Positions 16,268 through 24,886 of a stretch of 38,310 bases of DNA are shown here, in pieces; the first letter of the stretch is position 1, and the number at the start of each line of letters is the position of its first letter. The DNA is taken from IMG/VR virus record IMGVR_UViG_3300041964_000131, positions 1 through 38,310 of that record, one strand, 5' to 3'. Made by a program: the position numbers and the translations under genes. This DNA comes from a virus. The notes beneath the pieces were generated by a model that was not told where the DNA came from, made no database searches, and was given only the letters and a program-made list of their open reading frames with translations.

Positions 16268-16274
16268 AGGGTTC

Positions 16275-16706
16275 CTACGAATCAACCTGGCTAAGAGCTT
16301 GGCGTAACTGCATGACAGCATTAACCGGATCTTCGTAGTAAAGCTGCTCTGAAGCTAAGAAGCGCTCTACCTCGACTTTCAAGACTTCCAATCTGGCAAG
16401 CCTTGCATCAGCATCAACACTCGATCGATCGCTGGATGCTTGCAACGTCCGCAGTTGGGCAAGTTCTTCTAGGATGCTTACAAACCAAGTCGACTGGTGC
16501 GATCGAAAGAGGTCGATTTCATCAAATGCAACTTGAAGAGCAGCGAGAGACGGGAGAGAATCATCGCTATCCATTCCAGCAAGCTCAGCTTCAAACAGCA
16601 GATCGCTTACTTTTGCTCTTAGATTCTCAAACTTGGCAAACATATCCTGCCGCTTCTCTTGGCTGAGCGATCGAAGTTTGTCTAAGTGCGGATTATCTTT
16701 GCTCAT
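16275..16706 (-). CDS. Helical phage protein with two internal repeats
   Basis: The ATG at 16704-16706 (MSKDNPHLDK) is preferred over an upstream TTG. The 143-residue product contains two related ~40-residue helical hairpins: one beginning KFENLRAKVSDLLFEAE and ending AFDEIDL, the other beginning LARLEVLKVEVERFLASE and ending ALSQVDS. The second is clearly homologous to the whole of the next small protein. It lies between portal and scaffold genes. It may be a head-associated helper; no known family is recognised. Confidence 0.6.
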   Translation of the reverse strand: MSKDNPHLDKLRSLSQEKRQDMFAKFENLRAKVSDLLFEAELAGMDSDDSLPSLAALQVAFDEIDLFRSHQSTWFVSILEELAQLRTLQASSDRSSVDADARLARLEVLKVEVERFLASEQLYYEDPVNAVMQLRQALSQVDS

Positions 16707-16721
16707 ATCCAATCGACATTC

Positions 16722-16907
16722 TTAAGAGTTGGCTTTGTCAAACGCCAATTTTAGCTGTATGACGGCAAAAAGCAACTCTTGATGGGAGTGACACTCAGAG
16801 TCAAGAAACCGCTCAACTTCTGCATTCAACGTCTCTAGCTTGGCAAGTCTTTGAGCAGTCGATCGTTCGCTATCTTGCAAATCCGATTTAGGCTGACTTT
16901 CGTTCAT
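16722..16907 (-). CDS. Small helical paralogue of the neighbouring gene
   Basis: A 61-residue protein from the ATG at 16905-16907; a TTG two codons earlier is possible. Residues from LAKLETLNAEVERFLDSE to AFDKANS align with the C-terminal repeat of the 143-residue protein, sharing the RLAxLExLxxEVERFLxSE core. The two genes are therefore a tandem duplication of one helical hairpin, with a third copy inside the longer protein. The function is unknown. Confidence 0.6.
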   Translation of the reverse strand: MNESQPKSDLQDSERSTAQRLAKLETLNAEVERFLDSECHSHQELLFAVIQLKLAFDKANS

Positions 16908-16918
16908 GTGCAATCGCT

Positions 16919-18466
16919 TTATGCTGACGCCTCAATTGTATCGGGTGGTATTGGCGTCAACTGCCGCTGACTAAGTGGAATTGCATTCACATCGATCGTA
17001 TTAGTATCACTTGGTACGGGCGCAGCCTGTCGCTTGAATTCAGATTCCAACTTGGCGATCTCTTCTTCAATATCAAACTCATCGTCAAATATTTCGCCTT
17101 TTTTCAGCAGCGTTAGCAGTGTTTCTAGGCTGATCTGACTGGCGCTGTGCAAACGGCTAAAGGCATCGATCGCTTGTGGCGTCAACTCTGCCACGTCAAA
17201 ATCACGATTCACCTGGCAAGTGCCTGCTGGTTGGTTCATATAGGCAGCGTGGAACTCTAGGCACAGATCGAACGCATCTTGCAGTCCTTGAGCGATCACC
17301 GACATAATCGAATCACCCTGGACTCGATCGAGCTTTTTCGCCTCTGCTGATTCGCCTACATTCTTCTGGCCAACCAGCGTAGACAGCCCCAGCATCGCCA
17401 TCTGCTGCTCTAGCTTGTCAATCCGGCTATTCAGTCCATCAAATGAGGTTGGAGGCGGTGCAATCCATTCTGCTCTGCCGTCTGGGTTATCAAATACCAG
17501 CGCTTCATCAGCGCCAACAACTACATCACCTTGATCGGTGTTGTAGCCGTATAGCACCAACTTAGGGTGAGCGGTGATGTGGAGGCTGTGGTTGAGGTCG
17601 GATGATAATTGAAAATGGTTGATATTGAGATAGGCGACTTCCAGCATCGGAGGACGGGTGACTGACTCTCGTTTCTTGTCTGTGTAAATGAAGGTGAAAG
17701 GGATGTACGGCAACGACAAGAAGCCATCTTCGCCCACCTGCATCCAGTTGCCGTCAATCTCTTGAAACAGTCGATAGCGACAGCGCCCCTCAAACAGGTC
17801 GTACACTTTGATCCGCTCGACTTCTGCTTCTCCAAACTCTCCAGAAGGCTCGATCGAGTTCTCGCGGATCCTCAATTGAGTAAATACGCGCCGATTGCCG
17901 ATCGTGCTGTAGCGCCAGCCAATAATTTCAGGAGCCGTGTAATGCACCCAGTAAGGGCGATAGCCTCTTTCCACCTCATCGGCACGAGTGCGAACGTCTC
18001 CTTCTTCAACCTTGGGATAATTCACAAAGATCCCGGTATAGCCAAAATCGATCGCTGCCTCAAACACCTCACGCGCAAAGCTGTTGAGGTCGTCTCCCAG
18101 TAGGTTGATGTTGTCGAGGTGAGACTCGATCGCAGGCACTACGTCCTGGAGTGCGATCGGCTTGCGCAAGACCATGCCCGACTACGCCACGCACTAAGCG
18201 GACGTACCAAGGCGCAAAACACGATCGCCCTAGTCTGCGTCCATAGGCGTCCTCGCGCTCAAAAGGTTCGTGAGGCAAAAATGCTTTGCCACCTTTGCGG
18301 ATGTCGGGAGTGCCACCCTTGACGACTTGATCACCTCCCACCAAGGGCGCATCTGCTCATAGGCATTGCAAGGCGCATCTACCCCATGTGTCGAGGGCAG
18401 GGGCGCGGTTCTAGCGTCAGGTAGCGGAGTGAGTTTACTTCGCTCGGCGATAAAGTTATAGGTCAT
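16919..18466 (-). CDS. Phage portal protein, DUF4055-type (N-terminus frameshifted)
   Basis: The 3' part (418 residues from 18175) is intact. Upstream frames give the missing N-terminus: MTYNFIAERSKL at 18466, then GGTPDIRKGGKAFLPHEPFE and REDAYGRRL, then FAPWYVRLVRGVVG, leading into VLRKPIALQDVVPAIE. This order (EDAYxxR...F.P...R.V.G.VG.V.RKPI) is that of the DUF4055 portal family. Typical continuations follow: FGYTGIFVNYP, a PYIPFTFIYT strand and the crown-side SESAEAKKLDR-like helix (GESAEAKKLDRVQGDS). The full length is about 515 residues. It forms the dodecameric DNA gate at one capsid vertex and follows TerL directly. At least two indels lie between about 18180 and 18345. Confidence 0.85.
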
Positions 18467-18500
18467 CAGCAGGGGCGATCGCTGTTGTGAGCGTTCCTAC

Positions 18501-19982
18501 TTAATAGACCCGAATGCCCGATGAACGAATGGCAAACGGCTTGTTCTCTTCTAGCCAAGCGATCGCCTGAGAGCAACCGTCTACCTGATCGTCGTTTGCC
18601 CCGTTAGGAAATGCGCTGAATTCTTCCACCAGATCATGCACCCAAGGCGCGATCGAGGGATCTGGCAGATAGACGTTACCCGCTTCAATGTAGGGCGCGA
18701 TCGCCGTTGCCCTGACGACTTTGCCGCCCTGTGGATTGATTGGAATTAGCCCTGAAATCTCACGCTTGAGCAGATCGATTACAGCGCTGCCGTTGGCTTT
18801 GTCCTCTACCAGTTTGGCCTTTGGCTTGCGGCCATTTGGCGGAGAGCGATCGAATAGCAGTAAGTGTGGCGTTGATGTCCATGCGATCGCGCACCTGATC
18901 GAGCAGATAGTATTCGCTGCCTGACTTTCCCCAGACTTGCCCGACTACAAAGTCAGAGGTTTTTGCATCCTTAAAGGTGCAGTCCCAGGATTGAATGACG
19001 CGATCGAAGCTAGCCGGAGGTACTTTGTAAAACTGCCACCAATCGCGCTTGAATAGACCACCTGTAGCAGGTGAGGGGCGCTGCTGAATTGCCCTGCGTA
19101 GCCATAAGAACCGAGTCGGGTTTTGAATTCTGTCAGCTCAGCCTGTCCAACCCGATCGCCCCAAAGTAGCTCGCCTGGGGCTGTTCTAGGGTCTGACCAA
19201 AGCGGGGTAACGCTGCGGCGATTAGGTTCAAATTCAGCAGGCAAGCATAAGTGAGTGTAGCCACCCTGCTCTAGGACGTGACCGGATAGATCCTTGTCAT
19301 GCACTCGCTGCATCACAATTACTTTGGCGGCAGTCTTGGGGTCATTGCCGCGTGTGGACATCTCCTCATCCCACCATTCGAGGGTTGATTCGCGTACTGC
19401 TTCACTCTCCGCCTCATTGACTTTGTGCGGATCGTCCACCACAATCCGATCGCCGCCCTCGCCTGTACCTGCACCGCCAACTGAGGTCGCAATTCGATGC
19501 CCAGTGCGATCGTTCTCAAATCGCAGTTTCTCATTTTGATCGCCCGTCAGTTTGAAGCAGTGACTATAGCGCTGCTGATACCATCGGGATTGAATGATGC
19601 GGCGGCACTTGAGCGAGTCACGCTTGGAAAGCGACTGAGCATAGCTTGAGAACAGCCAACGACTAGCAGGGGTTGATCTCTGCCCACTCCCAGCAAGGCC
19701 AAAACACGCACACCGTTAAAGATTTGGCATGACGGGGCGGAATGTTGATCAGCAGGTTCTTGAGGTCGCCAAGCGTAACCGCGCTCAGAGTGGTCTGAGA
19801 TCGCGTCAATATGCCAATTGTGCTGGTAGTCCCGTCCTGGTTCGACGATGTGCCATGCCGCCTTTAATGAACTGAGGCAGCGTCAATGGCTCAAACTGAG
19901 GGCGATCGCGATCGTCTGCACCAAACTCAGCCTCTAAATCTTCGATAAGCCGCTGCTTTCGGCTTACGCTTGCAGCGACCAT
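18501..19982 (-). CDS. terL: Terminase large subunit (about five frameshifts)
   Basis: Joining frames gives about 493 residues from MVAASVSRKQRLIEDLEAEF to SSGIRVY. The ATPase half shows QHNWHIDAIS, the Walker-A-like LINIPPRHAKSL, SSYAQSLSKRDS, the Walker B GGDRIVVDDPHK, and the coupling motif VIVMQRVHDKDLSG. The nuclease half has the RNase H-like acidic positions in IQSWDCTFKDAK, LVEDKANGSAVI and NDDQVDGCSQA. Breaks lie near 19855, 19790, 19665, 19080 and 18815. It cuts concatemers and drives DNA into the head through the portal. Its start overlaps the TerS end by 19 bases, and its stop lies 34 bases before the portal ATG. Confidence 0.85.
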
Positions 19983-20447
19983 TTTTCCTTCAATTCACGA
20001 ATAAAGTCTTGCGGTGGAATCCCAAGCGCGATCGCCTGCTCAGCCAGTTCTGCGGCAGTCGGAGGAACCAATCGACGACGATACTCTAGCAGCGAACAAG
20101 TGCCCCTGCCAAGCCTCCCAATGCCCGCAAATCTTCAGACTTGGCAACGCCCATTGCATCGGCTAGATCCTCGATCGCGCCCTCTACAATCGATCGTTCA
20201 TCCTGCCTGAGTCTGCGACCCGATCGGACAGGTGCAGCAGGTGGGATATCTGCGCCTTCTCTAGAACCAAACTCAACAGAGACGACATTTGCGCTCTTGA
20301 CTTCTCTTTCGTCTGCCCAGCGTCCCGACTTAGCCCAACGGTGAACAGTACGACTGGACACCCCAAAGTGATCCGCGATCGCCTCGTATGTCCACCCTTG
20401 TCAATATGTAGTTTTTTGGCCTTGTCTTGACGCGGATCGACTGACAC
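19964..20447 (-). CDS. terS: Terminase small subunit (two frameshifts)
   Basis: A GTG at 20445-20447 opens VSVDPRQDKAKKLHID. After an indel near 20398 it continues as a helix-turn-helix, WTYEAIADHFGVSSRTVHRW, followed by AKSGRWADEREVK. The middle is basic and then helical (SIVEGAIEDLADAMGVAK). A second indel near 20105 leads to LLEYRRRLVPPTAAELAEQA and LGIPPQDFIRELKEKW, ending at 19964 inside the TerL start. The corrected length is about 160 residues, normal for TerS. It should bind the pac/cos site and recruit TerL. Confidence 0.75.
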
Positions 20448-20540
20448 TTGCGACAAAATTCTGACACTGCTAAGCTCAGAATTCCCGCAGTGCAAGGCTT
20501 TGAAATGATGACAGATAACCTGACACCATGACAAGACTAC

Positions 20541-20681
20541 TTAGTCCGATCGAGCCTGCGGAGATTCTAACCAACGCTGATTACGTCGATCGCACTCCCG
20601 TTGTCGGGTTACAAATTCATCTGTTGCGCTCGTCTGTCGAAGTTCTTGTTTGGCTGCCTTGGCGGATCGATCGTGCGTCAT
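20541..20681 (-). CDS. 46-residue basic hypothetical protein
   Basis: The ATG at 20679-20681 lies two bases after the stop of the 278-residue gene (TAA-AC-ATG), and the frame ends at 20541. The product is very basic and polar (MTHDRSAKAAKQELRQ, then RQRECDRRNQRWLESPQ) and probably helical. It is too short for most ORF callers. Tight spacing within the operon is the main support; the charge suggests nucleic-acid contact. Confidence 0.5.
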   Translation of the reverse strand: MTHDRSAKAAKQELRQTSATDEFVTRQRECDRRNQRWLESPQARSD

Positions 20682-20683
20682 GT

Positions 20684-21520
20684 TTACCCCAACACCTTGC
20701 TAGCTTCCACCAAAAACACTTGATCCTCTGGTCTGCCAATTTGCTCTAGCTTTTGAACTGCAACTCTCAAATAGCGAGTAACGGCAAGCAACCGCATTTC
20801 TGCCACATCATAAGCGCTCTGCAAGCCTTCAGCAGGATTGGTAGGCTGTTGCTTTGGCACAGGCACAATCGCCTTTACAGGCGCAGGAGCCTCACTCCCA
20901 ACGGTAATCTGATTAACCAGCAGTGCCGTTGTCTTCCCCGGCTCTACCTCAATCTTTACCGCCAAGCCCTGCCGCTCAGTTGCCACACCCGATCGCCCAT
21001 AGAGCGGATGATCAGAGTCGCTGACAGTGATGGTTTCTTGCTGTGCGATCGCATTGTCGATCGCCTCATAGGGTGTTTTCGCCTTGGCAGCAGCAGCAGC
21101 TTTTTGAAAGTCTGCGGTGACTGGAGTGCGATCGGGCGTAGCGCTTGCAATCACATCTACAGCAATAACCGCCTCTGCTTGCTGCTCTGGATTGAGTGAG
21201 GCTAGCTGGCGCAAATGCTTTTCTTGAGTGGGAACCCAGGTTCCCAAATCGCTAAGGCTGTCTTGCATCTCCCCAGCGGAAATCAGCATATTGATGTATC
21301 GATTGCTTTTTCCCCACCGTTCCTTGCAGTAATCCGCAAAAGTAGCGTGTGTTGCCCGATAGAGGCGATTGTTGCGGATTTCTTGCAGGGATCTCCAGGC
21401 TTTGTTCCACCCTCTCTCTACAGACTCCATGCCGGACTCGATCGCCGCCTCTAGATGCGACAGCCGAAGCCCTTCTTGAAATGAAAGAGGTTGATCTTGT
21501 GTCAATGATTCAATGTGCAT
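20684..21520 (-). CDS. Phage/plasmid-type DNA-binding protein (LYR...YCxxRWG...VPT domain)
   Basis: The 278-residue protein starts at ATG overlapping the end of the sigma-like gene by 19 bases. Residues about 35-125 follow a layout often met in plasmid and prophage ParB-related or replication-control proteins: SLQEIRNNRLYR, FADYCKERWGKSNRYINMLI, then VPTQEKHLRQLASLNPEQQ. The middle is Ala/Lys-rich with a beta part (GLAVKIEVEPGKTTALLVNQ), and the end is a helix. A site-specific DNA-binding role just ahead of the terminase genes would suit packaging-site marking or regulation. The exact family name is not certain. Confidence 0.62.
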   Translation of the reverse strand: MHIESLTQDQPLSFQEGLRLSHLEAAIESGMESVERGWNKAWRSLQEIRNNRLYRATHATFADYCKERWGKSNRYINMLISAGEMQDSLSDLGTWVPTQEKHLRQLASLNPEQQAEAVIAVDVIASATPDRTPVTADFQKAAAAAKAKTPYEAIDNAIAQQETITVSDSDHPLYGRSGVATERQGLAVKIEVEPGKTTALLVNQITVGSEAPAPVKAIVPVPKQQPTNPAEGLQSAYDVAEMRLLAVTRYLRVAVQKLEQIGRPEDQVFLVEASKVLG

Positions 21521-21840
21521 CTGAGGGAGTCCAAAGCGAGAGTGACGATCGATTCCAAATCTTCGAGGCTTAGATCATGCCGTTGGGCAATTTGGGCGGT
21601 TTCGAGTTTCAGGAAGTAGCGGGCAGTGAGTACAGCGTGTTGAATTTCGGGCAGCAGTGCCATTGCCTCATGTAGCGATCGATAGGTTTCGAGATCTCCG
21701 CTTGAAATAACTGCCGTACTCTTGCAGATTTCCTCATCCAGTTCCCCTATCGACTTTTTAGCGGTTGCCCGTTCTAACCACTCCCACTCGTCTTTGCCAA
21801 TTCCCATCGCAGCAGGCAACCTTAACAATGGGGAAATCAA
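21502..21840 (-). CDS. Sigma factor C-terminal part (region 3/4-like), separate frame
   Basis: This 112-residue frame starts at TTG overlapping the stop of the upstream sigma region 2 gene (TTGA). LPAAMGIGKDEWEWLERATA resembles the region 3 segment of cyanobacterial SigF-like factors. The C-terminus EAMALLPEIQHAVLTARYFL...AQIAQRHDLSLEDLESIVTL is a region 4 helix-turn-helix in the usual 'L...r.v...ryf...t..eIA...gls' pattern. It is either a separately translated half or, more likely here, the same gene after one indel. It would read the -35 element. Confidence 0.6.
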   Translation of the reverse strand: MISPLLRLPAAMGIGKDEWEWLERATAKKSIGELDEEICKSTAVISSGDLETYRSLHEAMALLPEIQHAVLTARYFLKLETAQIAQRHDLSLEDLESIVTLALDSLRCTLNH

Positions 21841-22214
21841 ATCCCTTGCAAGACAAGCTGCCGATGCTCTTTTTTTACTTTGGCAGCGGTTTCACGAGCG
21901 CGTCGCGGAACCTTTATTAGCTCACCATGATCGCGGAGGAAATGCATGATTTCTCCGCGAATAGAGGGCACAGCGATCGAGCTGAACTTAAGCCCTAGAG
22001 TCGGGTCGTAGCACTTAATCGCTTTGGTTAAGCCAATCAATGCAAGCTGCTCTAAATCCTGCAATGGTTCGCCGCATAGTGCCTGCATCCGCCTTGCAAT
22101 TTTTAGAGCCAACGGGCGGTGATGCTTGAGAAGTTTTGGAATAGGAAGACTCGATTGAACCGAGGAAGCAGATCGCATCGAAGCGGCGGCAATTGCGACT
22201 GAGGGCACGATCAA
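21837..22214 (-). CDS. Phage-encoded sigma-70 family factor, SigF/SigB-like (region 2-3)
   Basis: Within 125 residues lie HRPLALKIARRMQALCG, then DLEQLALIGLTKAIKCYDPT, then SSIAVPSIRGEIMHFLRDHG and IKVPRRARE. These are regions 2.1-2.4 and early 3 of group 3 sigma factors. The start is uncertain: TTG 22214, GTG 22208 or ATG 22178 (MRSASS), none with a good Shine-Dalgarno. It is the first gene of the 14-kb - strand late operon and faces the + strand late operon. It probably directs RNA polymerase to phage late promoters. The region 4 half is in the next frame. Confidence 0.78.
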   Translation of the reverse strand: MIVPSVAIAAASMRSASSVQSSLPIPKLLKHHRPLALKIARRMQALCGEPLQDLEQLALIGLTKAIKCYDPTLGLKFSSIAVPSIRGEIMHFLRDHGELIKVPRRARETAAKVKKEHRQLVLQGI

Positions 22215-22290
22215 AAGTACTAATGAGTTTCGCTAAATGTAGCGTTTTGTACTCAAGATGTCCATTCGTTTAGCGTTTTTAGGGTAAAGA
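22215..22290. promoter_or_regulatory. Divergent late promoter region with TAGCG repeats
   Basis: This 76-bp gap separates the two late operons. It contains CGCTA-AATG-TAGCG (22231-22244, perfect inverted repeat) and two direct copies of TAGCGTTTT (22240-22248 and 22271-22279, exactly 31 bp apart, about three helical turns). AGTAC/GTACT flank the first part. These are good operator candidates for controlling both directions. No standard -35/-10 pair was identified. Confidence 0.6.
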
Positions 22291-23481
22291 GTGAGCGGCG
22301 AAGCGGCAGCACAATTAATCGAGAGAACCGATCGCACTCTTCAGGACATGGAAGATGCGGAAGTCGATCGACTTTATGCAGCCTTAGACGCTTCTTATCG
22401 ACGACTCGAAGCTGATTTATTGCGTCGATATCCCAACTACACCGCAGAATCAAAACCGGATTTGCTAGCGACTCAGCGCGGCGTTCTTCTGGTCAACGAC
22501 CTGCAAGCGCAACTTGCATTAATTGACCCCGATCGTGAGCAAGAGTTGCGCGATCGCTATGAGAAATTGCTGTCAACTGCCTCGAAAGAGGAACGACGCT
22601 GGGTGATGAGTTGGTAGCACTTGAGCAGGGCGATAGCTTTGTCAAGGCAACTGCAACTGTACCGATCGAAGCTGCTGCTTTTGCGGCGAGGGATGCAGTC
22701 GATCGCCTCAAGAAACACGATCAGACATTCCGTGAAGAAGCGTCCACGATCATCACTCAAGGATTGATTCAAGGGCAAGGAGCGCAAAAGGTTGCTGGAT
22801 TTCTGCGGCAGCGGCTAGGTGTGACCAAGGGTAAGGCAGAGACGATCGCCCGCACTGAAATTATTTCGGCTCAAGACTCAGCCACTCGATCGAGATACAA
22901 GGAATATGGGATTCAATACAGTCCAAGAATCGCCACGCAAGACCGTAGGGTCTGCAATTTCTGCGCCGATCGCGCTGGCAATGTCTATCCCGTTGACGCT
23001 GCACCTGCTGTAATTCATCCGCAAGATCGCTGCTATTCGCTCCATATTTCCCTGAACAAGAAGCGTCTAACCCTAAGCGAACGAGTGGATCAAGCAACAC
23101 GCTCAAAAAGTTAAAGCGGCAACCACCGATCAATCGAATAGCAATGTTGCGCCATTTGAACGCGCTGCAAATATCTCTCCACCTAAGCCAGTTTGGACAC
23201 CTGCCGATGGCTACCTCGATCGCTCCGTGCAGGTTAAGGGCGAACAGTGGGCAGTCGGCAAGCTAGCAGCGCAAATACTCACAGATCGATCGCGTCGGCA
23301 GACTCCACAAGAGCAAGTCAACAACGATCTGCTGATTGCGCTCACGGTGGGGGCAGCGGTCGCAGGTACGACAGTCGGCAGCTACTATCTAGCTCGATCG
23401 CGCTATCGCAAAGGGTTTAAGCGATCGGCAACAATGGCGCAAGAGACTGTCGCAAAAGTTTCGCAAAGGGGTAGAAGCTGA
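22291..23481 (+). CDS. MuF/SPP1 gp7-like minor head protein domain (frameshifted)
   Basis: A GTG start opens a helical N-terminus (EAAAQLIERTDRTLQDMED). After an indel near 22600 the frame at 22611 carries the gp7/MuF core. It includes GLIQGQGAQKVAGFLRQRLG, AETIARTEIISAQDSATRSR, then RIATQDRRVCNFCADRAGNV and the closing VIHPQDRCYSLHI (Cys/His pattern CxxC...H...C). A second indel near 23100 leads to QKVKAATTDQSNSN and a hydrophobic helix (LIALTVGAAVAGTTVGSYYL) ending at 23481. Minor head proteins sit inside the capsid near the portal and can be injected. This is probably the N-terminal part of one giant protein reaching 27239. Confidence 0.75.
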
Positions 23482-24130
23482 CCCCAGCGAAAACGATGAG
23501 CAAGTAACGTTTGTCGTGGGTGGCTTTTCAGGAGAGCAGGGCGGGCAGGGCATTTATCTAGCGAACTACTTTCAAAAAGTCGTACTGCCCAAGCATCGAG
23601 TTGTGGGGGTACGCACACCCGAATTCGATGTAGAAGATCCGGGCGGAGCGCCCACACCTCGCAAGGTAAGCCAAATCTTCTCGAAGTTCCTTTCGACTGC
23701 GATCGTCGAAGGGCGCAACATGGCATCAGTGAGAGTGGCAGCGCAAGCCTATGCTTTTCATCAGAAATACCCTGACAAACCGATCAATATCATCGGCTAC
23801 AGTGCAGGCGGTGCAACGGCATTCGAGGCAGCAGAGATCCTTAAGGAGATGGGCATCACTGCCAAGGTAGTCGCGATCGGGTCGCCTTATTTTGGCTTCA
23901 ACGAAATGTCGCCAGAGCAGGGCATCACGATCGCTGGCACAGGTGATCCGTGGGCACAGCTTAGCGCTCTCAATCGCGTTCCACTTGCCAATGTCAAAAA
24001 CCACTCATTAGAGCAGTATTTGCCGGATGAGGAATTCGTCGCCACGATCAAGCAATTTCTGAAAGCAGACATTCCGCCAAAGAACGATCGAGCGAAGCGG
24101 CTGAACCTGTCAAGACGAGCGAACCATTGA
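23482..24130 (+). CDS. Alpha/beta hydrolase (lipase/esterase-like) domain, likely fused to the MuF protein
   Basis: The frame entering at KGVEADPSENDEQV has no ribosome site and reads on from the MuF tail across a homopolymer-rich GCAAAAGTTTCGCAAAGGGG, so it is probably the same gene. It has an oxyanion-type loop (FVVGGFSGEQGG), the nucleophile elbow INIIGYSAGG (Ser codon 23801-23803), an acid in TIAGTGDPWAQ (Asp codon 23944-23946) and NVKNHSLEQYL (His codon 24002-24004). A complete Ser-Asp-His triad is thus present in correct order. It would hydrolyse an ester, lipid or acyl bond; the substrate is unknown. The frame ends at 24130 by another indel. Confidence 0.72.
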
Positions 24131-24859
24131 CGACGATGTACTAGCACGGCAGATTGACGAACTGATCCCGCAACTGCTGTTGCTCAGTGCTGACGAGATT
24201 CGATTGCTTCCCCCTGCGATCGCGCAAAAGCTTCTCCTGCCCGTAACGCTGCCGGATTATTGCCCGGACGCGCTGATCCGAAAGCTTTGCCGGGGCTAGC
24301 AGAACCGAAAGCACTGCCAGGATATGAGCCATTGCTGGCACTACCTGAAGCGCAACCCGTTAAAGGACTGCTGCGGGGTGAGTTGCCACGATTGGCGCTG
24401 CCAGCAGGTGTAGAGCTTGCACCGTTGACACCCGTTGAACGGCAAGCACTGGAGACGAAGATCGCCCGCAATTTGTACAAGCAAGCCCGATCGATCGATC
24501 GGGGAGCCTCACGACTGGCAGAGTTTCGACTGCGGCAGGCGATCGATGAAATCAAACGGCAAGATATGCCTGCACAGGCAAAAGGTGCAGCCTATCGCAA
24601 GGCAGTTTTCGAGCAGTTGCAAGGCACGATCGAGACAGCAGAAGCTACGCCACCCGGAGCAAAAGACGCTGAGCAGTTCGATCGTTTTCGATTTAAGGGC
24701 GTCGATTGGTACGTTCCCAAGCTAGGAGAAAACAGCCCCACCCTTGACCTACTGCGCAAGGTGGCAGAACTTGACTTGCCTGAGAATGCGCTTGGTCAGG
24801 GGATATTTATATCACTCGGCAGCGCAACGCTTCAGAGCAGTATTGGCGCAAAAAGCTGA
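24131..24859 (+). CDS. Middle part of the giant head protein: helical plus Leu/Pro repeat linker
   Basis: Just after the hydrolase, another frame continues as TIDDDVLARQIDELIPQLL and LPPAIAQKLLLP. It then shifts into the frame at 24260 with a proline-rich linker built from PKALPG and related units (DPKALPGLAEPKALPGYEP). A helical part follows (VERQALETKIARNLYKQARS) and then a compact domain with FRFKGVDWYVPKLGENSP and LRKVAELDLPENALGQG. Indels near 24250 and 24800 break it. No start with a ribosome site is found, so I treat it as an interior segment of the 22291-27239 gene. The domain after the linker is not recognised. Confidence 0.5.
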
Positions 24860-24886
24860 AGCTGAACACGCCCTAAAGTAAACGGC

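Noticed and set aside
20528-20749. + strand 73-codon ORF opposite the TerS/DNA-binding gene region
   Set aside because: It shadows the 46-residue - strand gene and the end of the 278-residue gene, faces against the operon and has no Shine-Dalgarno.
22268-22287. A sigma-B/F-type promoter (GTTTAG ... GGGTAA) before the MuF gene
   Set aside because: The spacing is only about 8 bases instead of 12-14 and the -10-like part is at the start codon, so it more likely acts as a ribosome-binding region.
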